DNA of 64,000 nucleotides from Lacihabitans sp. CCS-44 (GTDB taxonomy: Bacteria; Bacteroidota; Bacteroidia; Cytophagales; Spirosomataceae), in the NCBI RefSeq assembly GCF_024343735.1, contig NZ_RJUE01000061.1, positions 124,001 through 188,000 of the forward strand, given 5' to 3'. Position numbers and translations under genes: made by a program. Below, piece after piece: positions 16,486-25,537 of this stretch (positions are counted from its first letter, which is position 1; each line of letters starts with the position of its first letter). The notes below the pieces were generated by a model. The model was not told the origin of the DNA. It made no database searches and was given only the letters and a program-made list of their open reading frames with translations.

Positions 16486-18384
16486 CTATCTTTTATAAAT
16501 TAAACCTTGACCATCAATAGCCAGCGTGCCAGACTCAAAATGATATTTCAATATTTTAGTAATCAGTAGCTTATCTTCTCCAATCATTTTATTTTCTAAG
16601 TTTGACGGAGTAGATGGTAGGATGTTAAGTATTCTTTTGGTGATTTCATTGGTTTGTTCCGTTGCTAAGCCTAATCTTTTCATTTTTAAGCACACATCGC
16701 ATATACCACAGGTTTTTGAGGTGTTTTCATCAAAATAATCTTGTATCAGCAACATTCTGCATTTAGCAGTCTGCTCAGTGTAAAGCTTTACCGACCTTAA
16801 TGCCTTTTTTTCGTTTATTTTTCTTTGTTCTATCTCTTTATGGTTTATTGATAGGTTTTCAGCATCTTGTCTTGGAGTAAGAAACCCAAGTTGGGGCACC
16901 GATTTCTGAGGACTATAATCTACGATATGATGCTTATTAAGCAAATTAAGATTTTGTAAAACTTCATTGAACGAAGCATTGTACGAATTACCTATTTCTT
17001 GCTCAGATATGCTGATATAATTCGCATAAATTTCGCCACCATAAATTCTTAATAATGTCTTGCAAAACAATTCCAGGGAAGGATTTCGCAATTGAAAATT
17101 ATAAAAATCAATTGGATTTGCTATGATTTTAAGCTTTGATGGATTAAAATAAGCATCACTTAAATAAATCAACCCTTGGCTTTCAAGTAATTTGAGGGCA
17201 TAATGTGTAAGTCTAACATTCATGCCGAAAGTGGCTGTAAAATTTTGGATTTCAAAATCAAAACTCTCGAAGGCCTCACTTTCAAATGCCAATTTATAAT
17301 AGTTACAAAGACTTTGGTATACTTTAGAAAGAAATTGGGGATCAGGGTATTTAAGCTCCAAATTAGTCTCTAGATTTTCAATATCAGTGATATTGTAAAG
17401 TGAAACGGCATAAGCTTTATAGTTATCTCTTCCGGCTCTGCCAGATTCTTGGTAATAAGCCTCGAGATTCTCGCATAAATCCACGTGTACTACACATCTA
17501 ACGTCTGGCTTGTCAATACCCATTCCGAATGCATTGGTAGAAACCATCACTCGCGTTATATTATTTATCCAATCTTCTTGTTTCTTGTTTCTTTCTTTCA
17601 AACTTAAACCAGCGTGGTAATAATCAGCTGAAATACCATTGGCTTTTAAGAATTTTGAAAATTCTACAGTTCTGTTTCTAGTTTTTGTATAAACTATTGC
17701 AGTTCCTTCTACTTTAATAAGTATTTGAAGCAGTTTGTTCTCTTTTTGATCGGTTTCTATGACTGAGTAGGAAAGATTATTTCTTGCAAAACTTTGCACA
17801 AATGTGTTTGACTTTTTCAAGTCTAGTTTATCAATGATGTCTTTTCTGACTTTTTCTGTGGCGGTAGCGGTGAGTGCTATTGTATTTACATTAGGAATGA
17901 GTTTTTTGAAATCGCTAATTTGTAGATAGGCAGGTCTAAAATCGTAGCCCCATTTAGAGATACAATGTGCTTCGTCAATGGCAAAAAGCCCAACTTGCAT
18001 ATATTTGATTCTATCTTGAAAATTTCTGGCTTTAAGTCGCTCGGGTGAAACATATAAAAATTTTATTTTCCCGTCTACTGCATCGTCTAAAATAGCTTCA
18101 ATTTCTGAGAATTTCATACCTGAGTAGATAGCTTCAGATGAAATATTCCTCTCTTTTAATTGCCTCACCTGGTCTTTCATGAGGGCAATTAGGGGGGAAA
18201 CAACTATACAAATTCCTTCAAGAATTAAACCTGGAACTTGAAAACAAATAGATTTTCCACCCCCAGTTGGAAGCAAAGCCATTGTGTCATTTTTTGCTAA
18301 AACACTATTGATTATTTCTTTTTGTAATGGTCTAAAATCGCTGTAGCCCCAATATTTTTTTAATATTTCCTCAGGAAGAAGCAT
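16486..18384 (-). CDS. recQ: ATP-dependent DNA helicase RecQ
   Basis: The 632-aa protein is a RecQ-family 3'-5' helicase acting in recombination and repair. Motifs in order: FRPLQKEIINSVL (motif 0), LLPTGGGKSICFQVP (Walker A), SPLIALMKDQV, DEAHCISKWGYDFRP (motif II and aromatic loop), ALTATAT, YTKTRNRTVEFSKFL, STNAFGMGIDKPDVRCVVH, and YYQESGRAGRDN (motif VI). The RQC zinc ligands follow as CRML...CGICDVC. No clear HRDC domain is seen at the C-terminus, so it is the HRDC-less form frequent in Bacteroidota. It heads the operon with the small membrane protein, GGGP synthase and folK. Confidence 0.95.
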   Translation of the reverse strand: MLLPEEILKKYWGYSDFRPLQKEIINSVLAKNDTMALLPTGGGKSICFQVPGLILEGICIVVSPLIALMKDQVRQLKERNISSEAIYSGMKFSEIEAILDDAVDGKIKFLYVSPERLKARNFQDRIKYMQVGLFAIDEAHCISKWGYDFRPAYLQISDFKKLIPNVNTIALTATATEKVRKDIIDKLDLKKSNTFVQSFARNNLSYSVIETDQKENKLLQILIKVEGTAIVYTKTRNRTVEFSKFLKANGISADYYHAGLSLKERNKKQEDWINNITRVMVSTNAFGMGIDKPDVRCVVHVDLCENLEAYYQESGRAGRDNYKAYAVSLYNITDIENLETNLELKYPDPQFLSKVYQSLCNYYKLAFESEAFESFDFEIQNFTATFGMNVRLTHYALKLLESQGLIYLSDAYFNPSKLKIIANPIDFYNFQLRNPSLELFCKTLLRIYGGEIYANYISISEQEIGNSYNASFNEVLQNLNLLNKHHIVDYSPQKSVPQLGFLTPRQDAENLSINHKEIEQRKINEKKALRSVKLYTEQTAKCRMLLIQDYFDENTSKTCGICDVCLKMKRLGLATEQTNEITKRILNILPSTPSNLENKMIGEDKLLITKILKYHFESGTLAIDGQGLIYKR

Positions 18385-18505
18385 ACTTTTGAAAGAGAAA
18401 TTGCGTATTTGATGTAAAGCTATCGATTATTTTGCTTTTTAGAACCAATGGCCTTGTTTTTTGATTTATATTTACAAACTGACCGAGGAAAATTTAATTT
18501 ATACT

Positions 18506-21139
18506 ATGAAAAAACTTGTACTTTTTGGACTATGTTTATTTAGTTCATCTTTAGCCTTTTCACAACAAAAATATAAGCTCAAAATAGAGCATACCAAAGG
18601 ACAGGAAATAATTTGTCCTGCTAGTTTTGTAGATAGGCCTTCATTTGTAGACATGCCAGCAGAAGTTAAAGCCAAACTTCTTAACAAAAAAGCGAGAACT
18701 GAAGGCGGGCAAGCAGCCACATTTGTGGTCACATATGTTGACTTTCCCGAAAATGCTAAAGCTGCATTTCAAAGGGCTGTTGATATTTGGGCAGAACTGT
18801 TAGTTTCAACTGTTCCTATCAGGGTTACTGCTTATTGGGAAGATTTAGGAGATAATGTTCTTGGAGCTGCAAATACAAACGATTATTACAGAAATTTTCC
18901 AGGAGCTAGAGAAGTAAATACGTTTTATCCATTGGCGTTGGCAGAAAAACTAGCAGGGAGGGAACTGAACTCTGTCAACGAGGATGATATTTTTTGTAGG
19001 TTTAACAGTAAAATCCCGTGGTATTATGGCACTGCCTCTAACGTCCCTATCGGAACTTTTGATTTTACATCAATCGTATTGCATGAATTAGGACATGGGC
19101 TGGGTTTTGTCTCCTCTATGCGTGTCTCTGGTCAACAAGGTTTTTATGGCTTTGGTACTAAGTTTAATGCCATTTATGATAAATTTTTGCAAAATGGCGA
19201 AGCCAAGAGTTTAATAGATACTTTAACTTTTAAGAATCCTTCAAATGTGCTTAGGAATGCTTTGGTAAGTGAAGATATATTTTTCTCAGGACCGAATACC
19301 AAAGCCGATGTCAAGGAAAATAAAGTTTTGATTTATGCCCCTAATCCTTGGGAAGGAGGTTCGAGCATTTCGCATTTGGACGACGATAAGTACGGTAACG
19401 GAGGCATAAACTCGCTGATGACGCCCACGGCAAGTTTAAGAGAAAAAAACCTTAATCCAGGACCATTGGTTATGAAGATGTTTCAAGATATGGGTTGGAA
19501 AAGTACTTCGATTGTCCACGATCCCTTGAAAAATAGAGCATTAGCAGGTGCGATTAGATTCGAAGCTAAAATATTGTCAGACACAACATTAGTGAATAAT
19601 TCTGCAAAGTTGATTTATGTTTTAAATGACGCAGCTTCAAGCCAAGCTAAAATAGTAGAATTGCAAAAGGATCCGACAAGCGGAAAATATTTTGCGAATG
19701 TTGACCTACCAGCTAATACAACTAAAGTAGAATACTTTTTTGAAATTAAAGACAACTATGGATTGACCACAACAAGCCCGGGTAATGGAGGATTGGAAGC
19801 ATCTAATTTTGTTTACAGCTTTGAAATAGGCTCTAAAGACGTTTCTGGGCCAGGAATAGAGCATTATGCTCCGGATATTTTACTATCTACTTCACCAGTT
19901 AGTATTTTGGCAAATGTCATTGATGACTTTCAGGAAGGTATTGATACAGTATATATCTTATTTACAGTGAATGCCATAAAGGCTCCTTTAAAGCCTTTGA
20001 AAAAATATAAGCCTGGTGTAGATAATCCAGTTTTCTCACAAGGAAGAGCCGATGACAATGCTTATCTGGCAGAAAATGTGATAACAGACTTGAAGGTTGG
20101 GGATAAGGTCAGGTACCAAATTGTGGCCAAGGATAAGGCAGGTAATCAAACCATATTACCAACAAACTATAGTGGGACCAATCAAAACGATAAGCCCGGT
20201 GATGGTTTCTATACTTTTACAGTTACATCTATTAAGAATTCAACAGTTACTGAATATGTAACGGATTTTGAAAGCTCAAACGAGGATTTTGCACTTTTAG
20301 GATTCAATATTGATCAGGCAGATGGGTTTGCGTCTAAGGCATTAAATACTGCTCATCCTTATATTAATGGTTTAGGATTGTTAGATCCAGTAGATGGAGG
20401 AATCTATATGCCATTTGATAAAAGTGACATAGCGATGCTTAGAATTCCAATAGAATTAAAATCAACCAACGCAACTATAACATTTGATGAAGTGGCTCTT
20501 GTAGAGCCAGGTGATGTTGGTTCATCTTTTGGCGATCAAGACTTTTACGACTATGTTGTGGTTGAGGGTTCTTTGGACGGAAGTTTTTGGTTTCCGCTAG
20601 AAGATGGTTATGATAGCAGAGCCAATGCCACTTGGAACAATGCTTTTAATAGTAGTTTTTCGTCAGGTACTGCACCAAACTCAATAGCAAAAGCTACTTC
20701 AGCTATGCTAAAACGTAGGACTGTTCAGATATATGGTTCGGATTTTACATCAGATTTTGCTGGTGAGAATCTTCTAATCAGATTCAGAATGTTTGCTGAT
20801 CAGTGGACCTCTGGGTGGGGTTGGACCATTGATAATCTTTATATTCAGAAAGATATTCCTGTGATTTTGGCCAATGAAAATACTTCAATAGTTGGCTTGA
20901 AAATTTTTCCAAATCCGACAGAGGAAACCTTGAAAATAAACTTAGACTTGGCTGAAAGCCAGAATGTAAGACTGGAGGTGTATTCTTTGAGAGGAAGCAA
21001 AATGATGGACGAGATGATACCTTCAGATGGTAATATGCTCAATTATGAAATAGCCATTGGCAATTTTGCTCCGGGAACTTATATGCTCAAACTTACAGAA
21101 AAGCGAGGTGCCGTAGTGAAAAAATTCATTAAGAAATAA
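18506..21139 (+). CDS. T9SS-exported putative zinc metalloprotease
   Basis: From the ATG at 18506 the product is 877 aa. It has a signal peptide (KKLVLFGLCLFSSSLAFS), a metalloprotease-like N-terminal region with HELGHGLGF (His193, Glu194, His197), a downstream LMTPTAS that could be the Met-turn, beta-rich Ig/fibronectin-like middle domains, a jelly-roll-like segment (about 600-760) and a type A T9SS C-terminal domain (LKIFPNPTEETL ... GTYMLKLTE ... KKFIKK). It should be exported by the type IX system and anchored or released at the cell surface. The metzincin-type motif is visible, but the third zinc ligand and peptidase activity remain inferred. Preceded by an untranslated TTG-initiated extension that is not used here. 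Confidence 0.88.
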   Translation: MKKLVLFGLCLFSSSLAFSQQKYKLKIEHTKGQEIICPASFVDRPSFVDMPAEVKAKLLNKKARTEGGQAATFVVTYVDFPENAKAAFQRAVDIWAELLVSTVPIRVTAYWEDLGDNVLGAANTNDYYRNFPGAREVNTFYPLALAEKLAGRELNSVNEDDIFCRFNSKIPWYYGTASNVPIGTFDFTSIVLHELGHGLGFVSSMRVSGQQGFYGFGTKFNAIYDKFLQNGEAKSLIDTLTFKNPSNVLRNALVSEDIFFSGPNTKADVKENKVLIYAPNPWEGGSSISHLDDDKYGNGGINSLMTPTASLREKNLNPGPLVMKMFQDMGWKSTSIVHDPLKNRALAGAIRFEAKILSDTTLVNNSAKLIYVLNDAASSQAKIVELQKDPTSGKYFANVDLPANTTKVEYFFEIKDNYGLTTTSPGNGGLEASNFVYSFEIGSKDVSGPGIEHYAPDILLSTSPVSILANVIDDFQEGIDTVYILFTVNAIKAPLKPLKKYKPGVDNPVFSQGRADDNAYLAENVITDLKVGDKVRYQIVAKDKAGNQTILPTNYSGTNQNDKPGDGFYTFTVTSIKNSTVTEYVTDFESSNEDFALLGFNIDQADGFASKALNTAHPYINGLGLLDPVDGGIYMPFDKSDIAMLRIPIELKSTNATITFDEVALVEPGDVGSSFGDQDFYDYVVVEGSLDGSFWFPLEDGYDSRANATWNNAFNSSFSSGTAPNSIAKATSAMLKRRTVQIYGSDFTSDFAGENLLIRFRMFADQWTSGWGWTIDNLYIQKDIPVILANENTSIVGLKIFPNPTEETLKINLDLAESQNVRLEVYSLRGSKMMDEMIPSDGNMLNYEIAIGNFAPGTYMLKLTEKRGAVVKKFIKK

Positions 21140-21160
21140 AACCAGGATTGTAAATAAAAC

Positions 21161-21193
21161 AGGATGCTTTCTCCAAAAAAGCATCCTTTTTTT
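21161..21193 (+). terminator. Rho-independent terminator
   Basis: AGGATGCTTT / AAAGCATCCT stem with a 7-nt loop and seven T residues, 21 bp after the stop of the T9SS protein and 5 bp before the convergent SRPBCC gene stop. Confidence 0.9.
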
Positions 21194-21198
21194 CTGTT

Positions 21199-22053
21199 TT
21201 AAGAATATAAAAACTCTAAAAGGGAAGTTCCAATAATTGATGTCCATCCCGCTTCGAAATTTTTCTTTGCAAAGTCTGGATTGTTGCTCGGGAATGATTG
21301 AAGGCCTTTGTGGGCTAGTGTCAGTTTTGTTTGCGTTCCAATTGATTCTAATTCAAAAATGACTGTAGAAATGCCTCCATATCCCGCATAAGCCCATGTG
21401 TAGGCCAATGTTTTTTCATGAACGACTTCTACTATCTCGCACAAATGTAAATATTCTTTTGGTGGCTCTCCTCCAACAAAATTAAACTTAAAACCAACCT
21501 CAGCCTTAAATTCTTCTAAATCAAAATACCACAGTTTCATTACATCTTTGTTCGAAATAGCTTCCCAAACTTTAGAAATGTCAGCATTGTATGTTCTTTC
21601 AATTACAAAATCACTTGATGTAGGAATGTAAGCTTCTAATTTCTCGATGTTTTGTTTTAAGCCTTCCTCAACAATGCCCTCTTTTAATATTTCTTTTAAA
21701 GTTTGCTCTGACTCAAAGTTAGAAATCAAGGTCAATTTGGTTTTTTCTCCCAGATCTTCAAAAGTCATTTGCAATTCAAAATGTGGAGGCCCTTGGTGAA
21801 TAATCACTATTTTTTCATGAAAAACCAGCTCCTTAAATATGTTAAAGTTGTTGTAATCTGTGCCATCGGGACCATGCATTATAAATTTCCATTCACCATT
21901 GTTTTTTGCTTCCATTTTATGGATGGTGCTGGTGAAGCCATTTGGACCCCACCAATGTTGAATATGCTCAGGCTCAGTCCACATTCGCCAAACAAGCGAA
22001 ATCGGTGCGTTTAAGATTCGTTCAATTCCAATTTGATTTTTCTCAAGGTTCAT
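21199..22053 (-). CDS. SRPBCC protein with two AHSA1-like domains
   Basis: The 284-aa product is two START/AHSA1 folds in tandem, each with the family signature: PISLVWRMWTEPEHIQHWWGP (first copy, about 12-135) and ISKVWEAISNKDVMKLWYFD (second, about 155-280). Single AHSA1 proteins are about 140-160 aa, so this is a fusion of two units. They bind small hydrophobic ligands; the ligand is unknown. The gene overlaps the upstream ArsR regulator by 4 bp (ATGA), the classic ArsR-AHSA1 pair, so expression is probably controlled by that regulator through the two palindromes at 22378 and 22402. Confidence 0.93.
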   Translation of the reverse strand: MNLEKNQIGIERILNAPISLVWRMWTEPEHIQHWWGPNGFTSTIHKMEAKNNGEWKFIMHGPDGTDYNNFNIFKELVFHEKIVIIHQGPPHFELQMTFEDLGEKTKLTLISNFESEQTLKEILKEGIVEEGLKQNIEKLEAYIPTSSDFVIERTYNADISKVWEAISNKDVMKLWYFDLEEFKAEVGFKFNFVGGEPPKEYLHLCEIVEVVHEKTLAYTWAYAGYGGISTVIFELESIGTQTKLTLAHKGLQSFPSNNPDFAKKNFEAGWTSIIGTSLLEFLYS

Positions 22054-22373
22054 GATTCTTTAAGTTTTATTTCTTCTAAATAATTTTCCAAAGCATCGAG
22101 TTTCTGATTCCAGAACTCCTTGTATTTCTCTATCCAAACAGAAACTTCGTTGAGTTTGTCCAGTTTGGCTTCACAATAGCGTTCTCTTCCTTTTTGTTTG
22201 ATTATCACCAAACCACATTCTGTGAGGATCTTCATGTGTTTAGAAATGGCCGGTCTACTTACATCAAAATTGTCGGCGACGGCATTTAAATTAAGCGGTT
22301 GTTTAGTTAGAAGCCCAATGATCTCCCTTCGAGTGGGATCTGATATGGCCTGAAATACGTCTCTACGTGTCAT
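22050..22373 (-). CDS. ArsR-family transcriptional regulator
   Basis: The 107-aa winged-helix protein is SdpR/ArsR-type: DVFQAISDPTRREIIGLL, NLNAVADNFDVSRPAISKHMKIL (recognition helix) and CGLVIIKQKGRERYCEAKLDKL. The usual arsenic/cadmium Cys pairs are absent, as expected for the SdpR-like AHSA1-linked branch. It is the first gene of the two-gene unit and starts 4 bp upstream of the nearer of two perfect palindromes (22378-22393), so autorepression is likely. The ligand is unknown. Confidence 0.95.
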   Translation of the reverse strand: MTRRDVFQAISDPTRREIIGLLTKQPLNLNAVADNFDVSRPAISKHMKILTECGLVIIKQKGRERYCEAKLDKLNEVSVWIEKYKEFWNQKLDALENYLEEIKLKES

Positions 22374-22377
22374 ATAT

Positions 22378-22393
22378 GTAACTGATTGGTTAC
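22378..22393. promoter_or_regulatory. Palindromic operator 1 for ArsR regulator
   Basis: GTAAC-TGATTG-GTTAC, a perfect 5-bp inverted repeat with a 6-nt spacer, immediately upstream of the arsR start. Confidence 0.75.
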
Positions 22394-22401
22394 AAATATA
22401 T

Positions 22402-22421
22402 GCGTAACTATTTGGTTACGC
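22402..22421. promoter_or_regulatory. Palindromic operator 2 for ArsR regulator
   Basis: GCGTAAC-TATTTG-GTTACGC, perfect 7-bp arms, sharing GTAAC-N6-GTTAC with site 1. The two GTAAC starts are 26 bp apart, about two and a half helical turns. Confidence 0.8.
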
Positions 22422-22439
22422 AATAATATGCAGAAAAAA

Positions 22440-23009
22440 TTACTTAATAATTATTTTGAAGTCTAATAATAACCCACTTAGGTTTTCAGAAGAGAAAATG
22501 GCTTTTGTTATTCGGTTGGTAGATGGGTTGATTCTGAAGTTAATTGCGGTCTTAAAGTCTGCTTTTTCTAAAATACTGTTTTCAAAAATAGCACCCAAAA
22601 GGTTGGAGTTTTTAAAGACTGCCTCTGTAAGATTGGCTTCAACAAAATCCGATTCTTCCAATGAACAGTTTTCAAAGTTGGCTTTTTTAAGATTGAGTTT
22701 ATAGAAAGAACAGTGATTTAATAAACAGTCTTTGAAATTTACCTCAAATAGGAATGGGTTACAATTCGCAAATTGCAATCCCAAAGCTTTGCAGTTGATA
22801 AACTTAACGTCTTTAAAACCACAATTGATGATGGTAGCATTGCTCAAATTGCAATTGGTAAAAGTACATTCCGCAAAAACAAAGTCTCTGAAGTTAGCAT
22901 CCGAAAAATCACAATCGACAAACTGACAGTAATCGTATTCCGCTTTTTCTAATGGAGAATCGCCACTTTTTATTTTCGAGAATCGCTCGTTTTCTATACT
23001 TTTTAACAT
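22440..23009 (-). CDS. Pentapeptide-repeat protein
   Basis: The 189-aa protein consists of a run of A(D/N)LXX-type repeats from about residue 25 to 160 (CDFSDANF, CTFTNCNLSNATI, NCSLEESDFVEANLTEAVFKN, NSNLLGAIFENSILEKADF), which fold as a right-handed square beta-helix. No signal peptide is present, so it is cytoplasmic. Fluoroquinolone-type gyrase mimics such as Qnr belong to the same fold, and an unrelated structural role is equally possible. It is the last gene of a minus-strand run after the HAD phosphatase (13-bp gap). Confidence 0.93.
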   Translation of the reverse strand: MLKSIENERFSKIKSGDSPLEKAEYDYCQFVDCDFSDANFRDFVFAECTFTNCNLSNATIINCGFKDVKFINCKALGLQFANCNPFLFEVNFKDCLLNHCSFYKLNLKKANFENCSLEESDFVEANLTEAVFKNSNLLGAIFENSILEKADFKTAINFRINPSTNRITKAIFSSENLSGLLLDFKIIIK

Positions 23010-23022
23010 CTTTGTTTTATAA

Positions 23023-23673
23023 TCAACTAATGAGTTCTAATAGGCTTTTTATCTTGTGGTCAGCAATTTTGTATTCGTCAAACTCAAAAAAATGAGCCTC
23101 AGGAACGGCTATAACCGTGGCTCCAGATGCTTTTGCACCTTTTACACCATTTACAGAATCTTCTAATATTAAGCAGTTTTCAATTGGACAATTTAGTTTT
23201 TTTGCTACTGTCAAATAAACATCTGGATGCGGTTTGTTGTTTTTCTCCAAAGTGGCCGAATGATAGAAGTCAAAATAGCTTTTGATTTCTAGTTTTTCAA
23301 TAACAATTTCAATCAACATAAGGGGAGAAGCAGATGCTAAGCCAATCTTTAGACCTCTTTTTTTGAAATATTCTAGAGTTTCCAATACACCTGGCATTGG
23401 CTTGGCTTTTTGTTTTATAAGTAAAACCATTTTCTCAAAAAGCATCGTTTCCAATTCTTTTTTGGTCTTACCAGTCCATGGCGATATTTCATACCAATAA
23501 TCAAAAACCACCCCCGTAGGCATTCCAGTTGTTTTGAGGCAATCTTCAGTGCTTAGATTTATACCAACGCTACTAAAAACTTCTTTTTCAGCGATGTGCC
23601 AAAGTGGTTCGGAGTCGACTAACAAGCCGTCCATATCGAAAATTACACCTTGTATTTTTTCTAAAGAAATCAT
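23023..23673 (-). CDS. HAD-family phosphatase (beta-phosphoglucomutase-like subclass)
   Basis: The 216-aa protein is a HAD hydrolase with a short helical cap. Motif I is VIFDMDGLLVDSEP (Asp13 nucleophile, Asp15 acid/base), motif II lies in GLASASP, and motifs III/IV in KPHPDVYL and ILEDSVNGVKGAKASG. This subgroup includes 2-deoxyglucose-6-phosphatase and related sugar-phosphate phosphatases; the specific substrate is not readable. The start overlaps the ABC transporter stop by 4 bp, so the two are coupled. Confidence 0.92.
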   Translation of the reverse strand: MISLEKIQGVIFDMDGLLVDSEPLWHIAEKEVFSSVGINLSTEDCLKTTGMPTGVVFDYWYEISPWTGKTKKELETMLFEKMVLLIKQKAKPMPGVLETLEYFKKRGLKIGLASASPLMLIEIVIEKLEIKSYFDFYHSATLEKNNKPHPDVYLTVAKKLNCPIENCLILEDSVNGVKGAKASGATVIAVPEAHFFEFDEYKIADHKIKSLLELIS

Positions 23674-25457
23674 AATTCTATTGCTTCCGTATAACTTTGT
23701 TTTTCGTAAAGGTCGTTATACATTCCAGCAGCTTGAAGGAGCTGTTCGTGTGTGCCTTGTTCTACAATTTTTCCTTCGTCCAGCACTATTATTTTATCCG
23801 CTAGTCTTGCATTTGATACCCGGTGAGATATTAAAAATGTAGTTTTTTCGTTCATAATTCCCTTTAGATTGTTCAAAATGGCGTTTTCGGTGTTGGTGTC
23901 TACCGCTGACAAACAGTCGTCCAAAACCAATATCTTGGGATTTCTTATAATGGCTCTTGCTATAGAAATCCTCTGTTTCTGTCCACCAGAAAGTGTTATG
24001 CCTCTTTCGCCTATTTTGGTGTCAAATCCTTCTTCAAAGTCCATGATGTTATTGTAAATCTCAGCTTTTTTAGCAGATTCATGAATTTTATCCTCTGAAA
24101 TTCCATTTATTCCAAACTGAATATTGTTTTTTATGGTTTCTGAAAAAAGAAATACATCTTGTGGTACATAAGCCATTTGTTCTCTGAAATTGGAAATATT
24201 CAAATTCTTAATATCAACGCCATCAAACAATATTTGTCCTTCGGTAACATCGTACATTCTCAAAAGAAGATTGGCAATCGTACTTTTTCCCGAACCAGTG
24301 GAGCCGATTATGGCGACAGATTCTCCTTCATTTATTTCAAAACTGACATTTTTTAATGCTTCTATTCCAGTATCAGGGTATTTGAAACTCACATTTTTGA
24401 AGCTTATTTTTCCTCGAAGCTCCAGTTTTTTGTTTTCGATAGAAACTATATCTGTTTTGATTTTCAGAAATTCGTTTATCCTTTTTTGTGAAGCCGCCGC
24501 TCTTTGTATCTGGCCGGATGTCCAGCCGAGAGCTGTTAATGGCCATGTGAGCATAAATACATACATGATAAATTCTGTTATATTTCCGGCGGTTATTTTG
24601 CCAGAAATTATTTCTTGCCCACCCACAAAAACACAAATGACTGTACTCAATCCAATCAAAAATGAAATGGCAGGAGAAAATAAAGCATCCACCCTTGTAA
24701 GACTCAATGATTCCTTTCTATAGTTTTCGCTTTCTTTGGTAAAAGTCTCAACAAAATTTTCTTCTTTCGCAAAAGATTTTATGATTCTTATTCCGGAGAA
24801 TGCTTCTTGTACGAACGTGGAAAGGTTAGAAAGACTTTTTTGAATTTTCTCTGACTTTTTGTTGATGATACTACTTACAAAAAAAATGCTGATAGATAAG
24901 ATTGGCATCGGAATTAAAACATACCAAGTGAGTCGAGCATTTACTGAAAACATGTATGAAAGCACCAAAAATACCAAAATAACCATGTTGAGCAAATACA
25001 TGAGCGATGGGCCAATGTACATTCTAACTTTAGACACATCTTCAGAAATCCTCGCCATGAGGTCGCCCGTGCTGTTTTTCTTGTAAAAAGAGAGCGGAAG
25101 TGTTTGATAATGAGCGTAAATTTCGTTTTTTAAATCATACTCAATATGCCTTGACATCACAATCAGTGTTTGCCGAACGGCAAATAAAAATATTCCTTTC
25201 AGAATAGCCATAGCCAATATCAATATGCCAAAAATAGCTATGCTAAAAGTTATGATTTTATAAGAACTAACTTGTAGAGAGGAGTTTTCAAACAAAAAAT
25301 ACAGGTCAATGTTGATCTTGACCATTTCCAAAGCATGTCTTACCACTTGTGCTGGTACAATGCCAAAAAGATTAGAAACTAGCGTAAAAACAATACCCCA
25401 AAAAAGATAGAACTTGTATTTGTAGAAGTATTTGTTGAGGTAAGCTAGTTCTTTCAT
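23670..25457 (-). CDS. ABC exporter, fused permease and ATPase
   Basis: The 595-aa half-transporter has six transmembrane helices (about 15-310) and a C-terminal nucleotide-binding domain with GSTGSGKSTI (Walker A), the signature LSGGQKQRISIARA, and Walker B ILVLDDCLSAVD. The residue after the Walker B Asp513 is Asp514, where most exporters have the catalytic Glu; this is seen in degenerate sites of heterodimeric exporters of the TM287/288 or BmrCD type. No second half-transporter is nearby, so the partner may be elsewhere or it may form a homodimer. Function probably lipid or multidrug export. It is followed by the HAD phosphatase with a 4-bp overlap. Confidence 0.93.
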   Translation of the reverse strand: MKELAYLNKYFYKYKFYLFWGIVFTLVSNLFGIVPAQVVRHALEMVKINIDLYFLFENSSLQVSSYKIITFSIAIFGILILAMAILKGIFLFAVRQTLIVMSRHIEYDLKNEIYAHYQTLPLSFYKKNSTGDLMARISEDVSKVRMYIGPSLMYLLNMVILVFLVLSYMFSVNARLTWYVLIPMPILSISIFFVSSIINKKSEKIQKSLSNLSTFVQEAFSGIRIIKSFAKEENFVETFTKESENYRKESLSLTRVDALFSPAISFLIGLSTVICVFVGGQEIISGKITAGNITEFIMYVFMLTWPLTALGWTSGQIQRAAASQKRINEFLKIKTDIVSIENKKLELRGKISFKNVSFKYPDTGIEALKNVSFEINEGESVAIIGSTGSGKSTIANLLLRMYDVTEGQILFDGVDIKNLNISNFREQMAYVPQDVFLFSETIKNNIQFGINGISEDKIHESAKKAEIYNNIMDFEEGFDTKIGERGITLSGGQKQRISIARAIIRNPKILVLDDCLSAVDTNTENAILNNLKGIMNEKTTFLISHRVSNARLADKIIVLDEGKIVEQGTHEQLLQAAGMYNDLYEKQSYTEAIEL

Positions 25458-25537
25458 TTAAAATTTTTACAAATCCTTGCGGCGATTATCTACAACCTTT
25501 CTGAGTTAATTTTCAAGCAAATTACCAAAAAAAAGGC

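Noticed and set aside
24190-24723. 177-aa plus-strand open frame inside the ABC exporter gene
   Set aside because: It is the reverse frame of a well-supported ABC transporter with all motifs on the other strand, and has no signature of its own.
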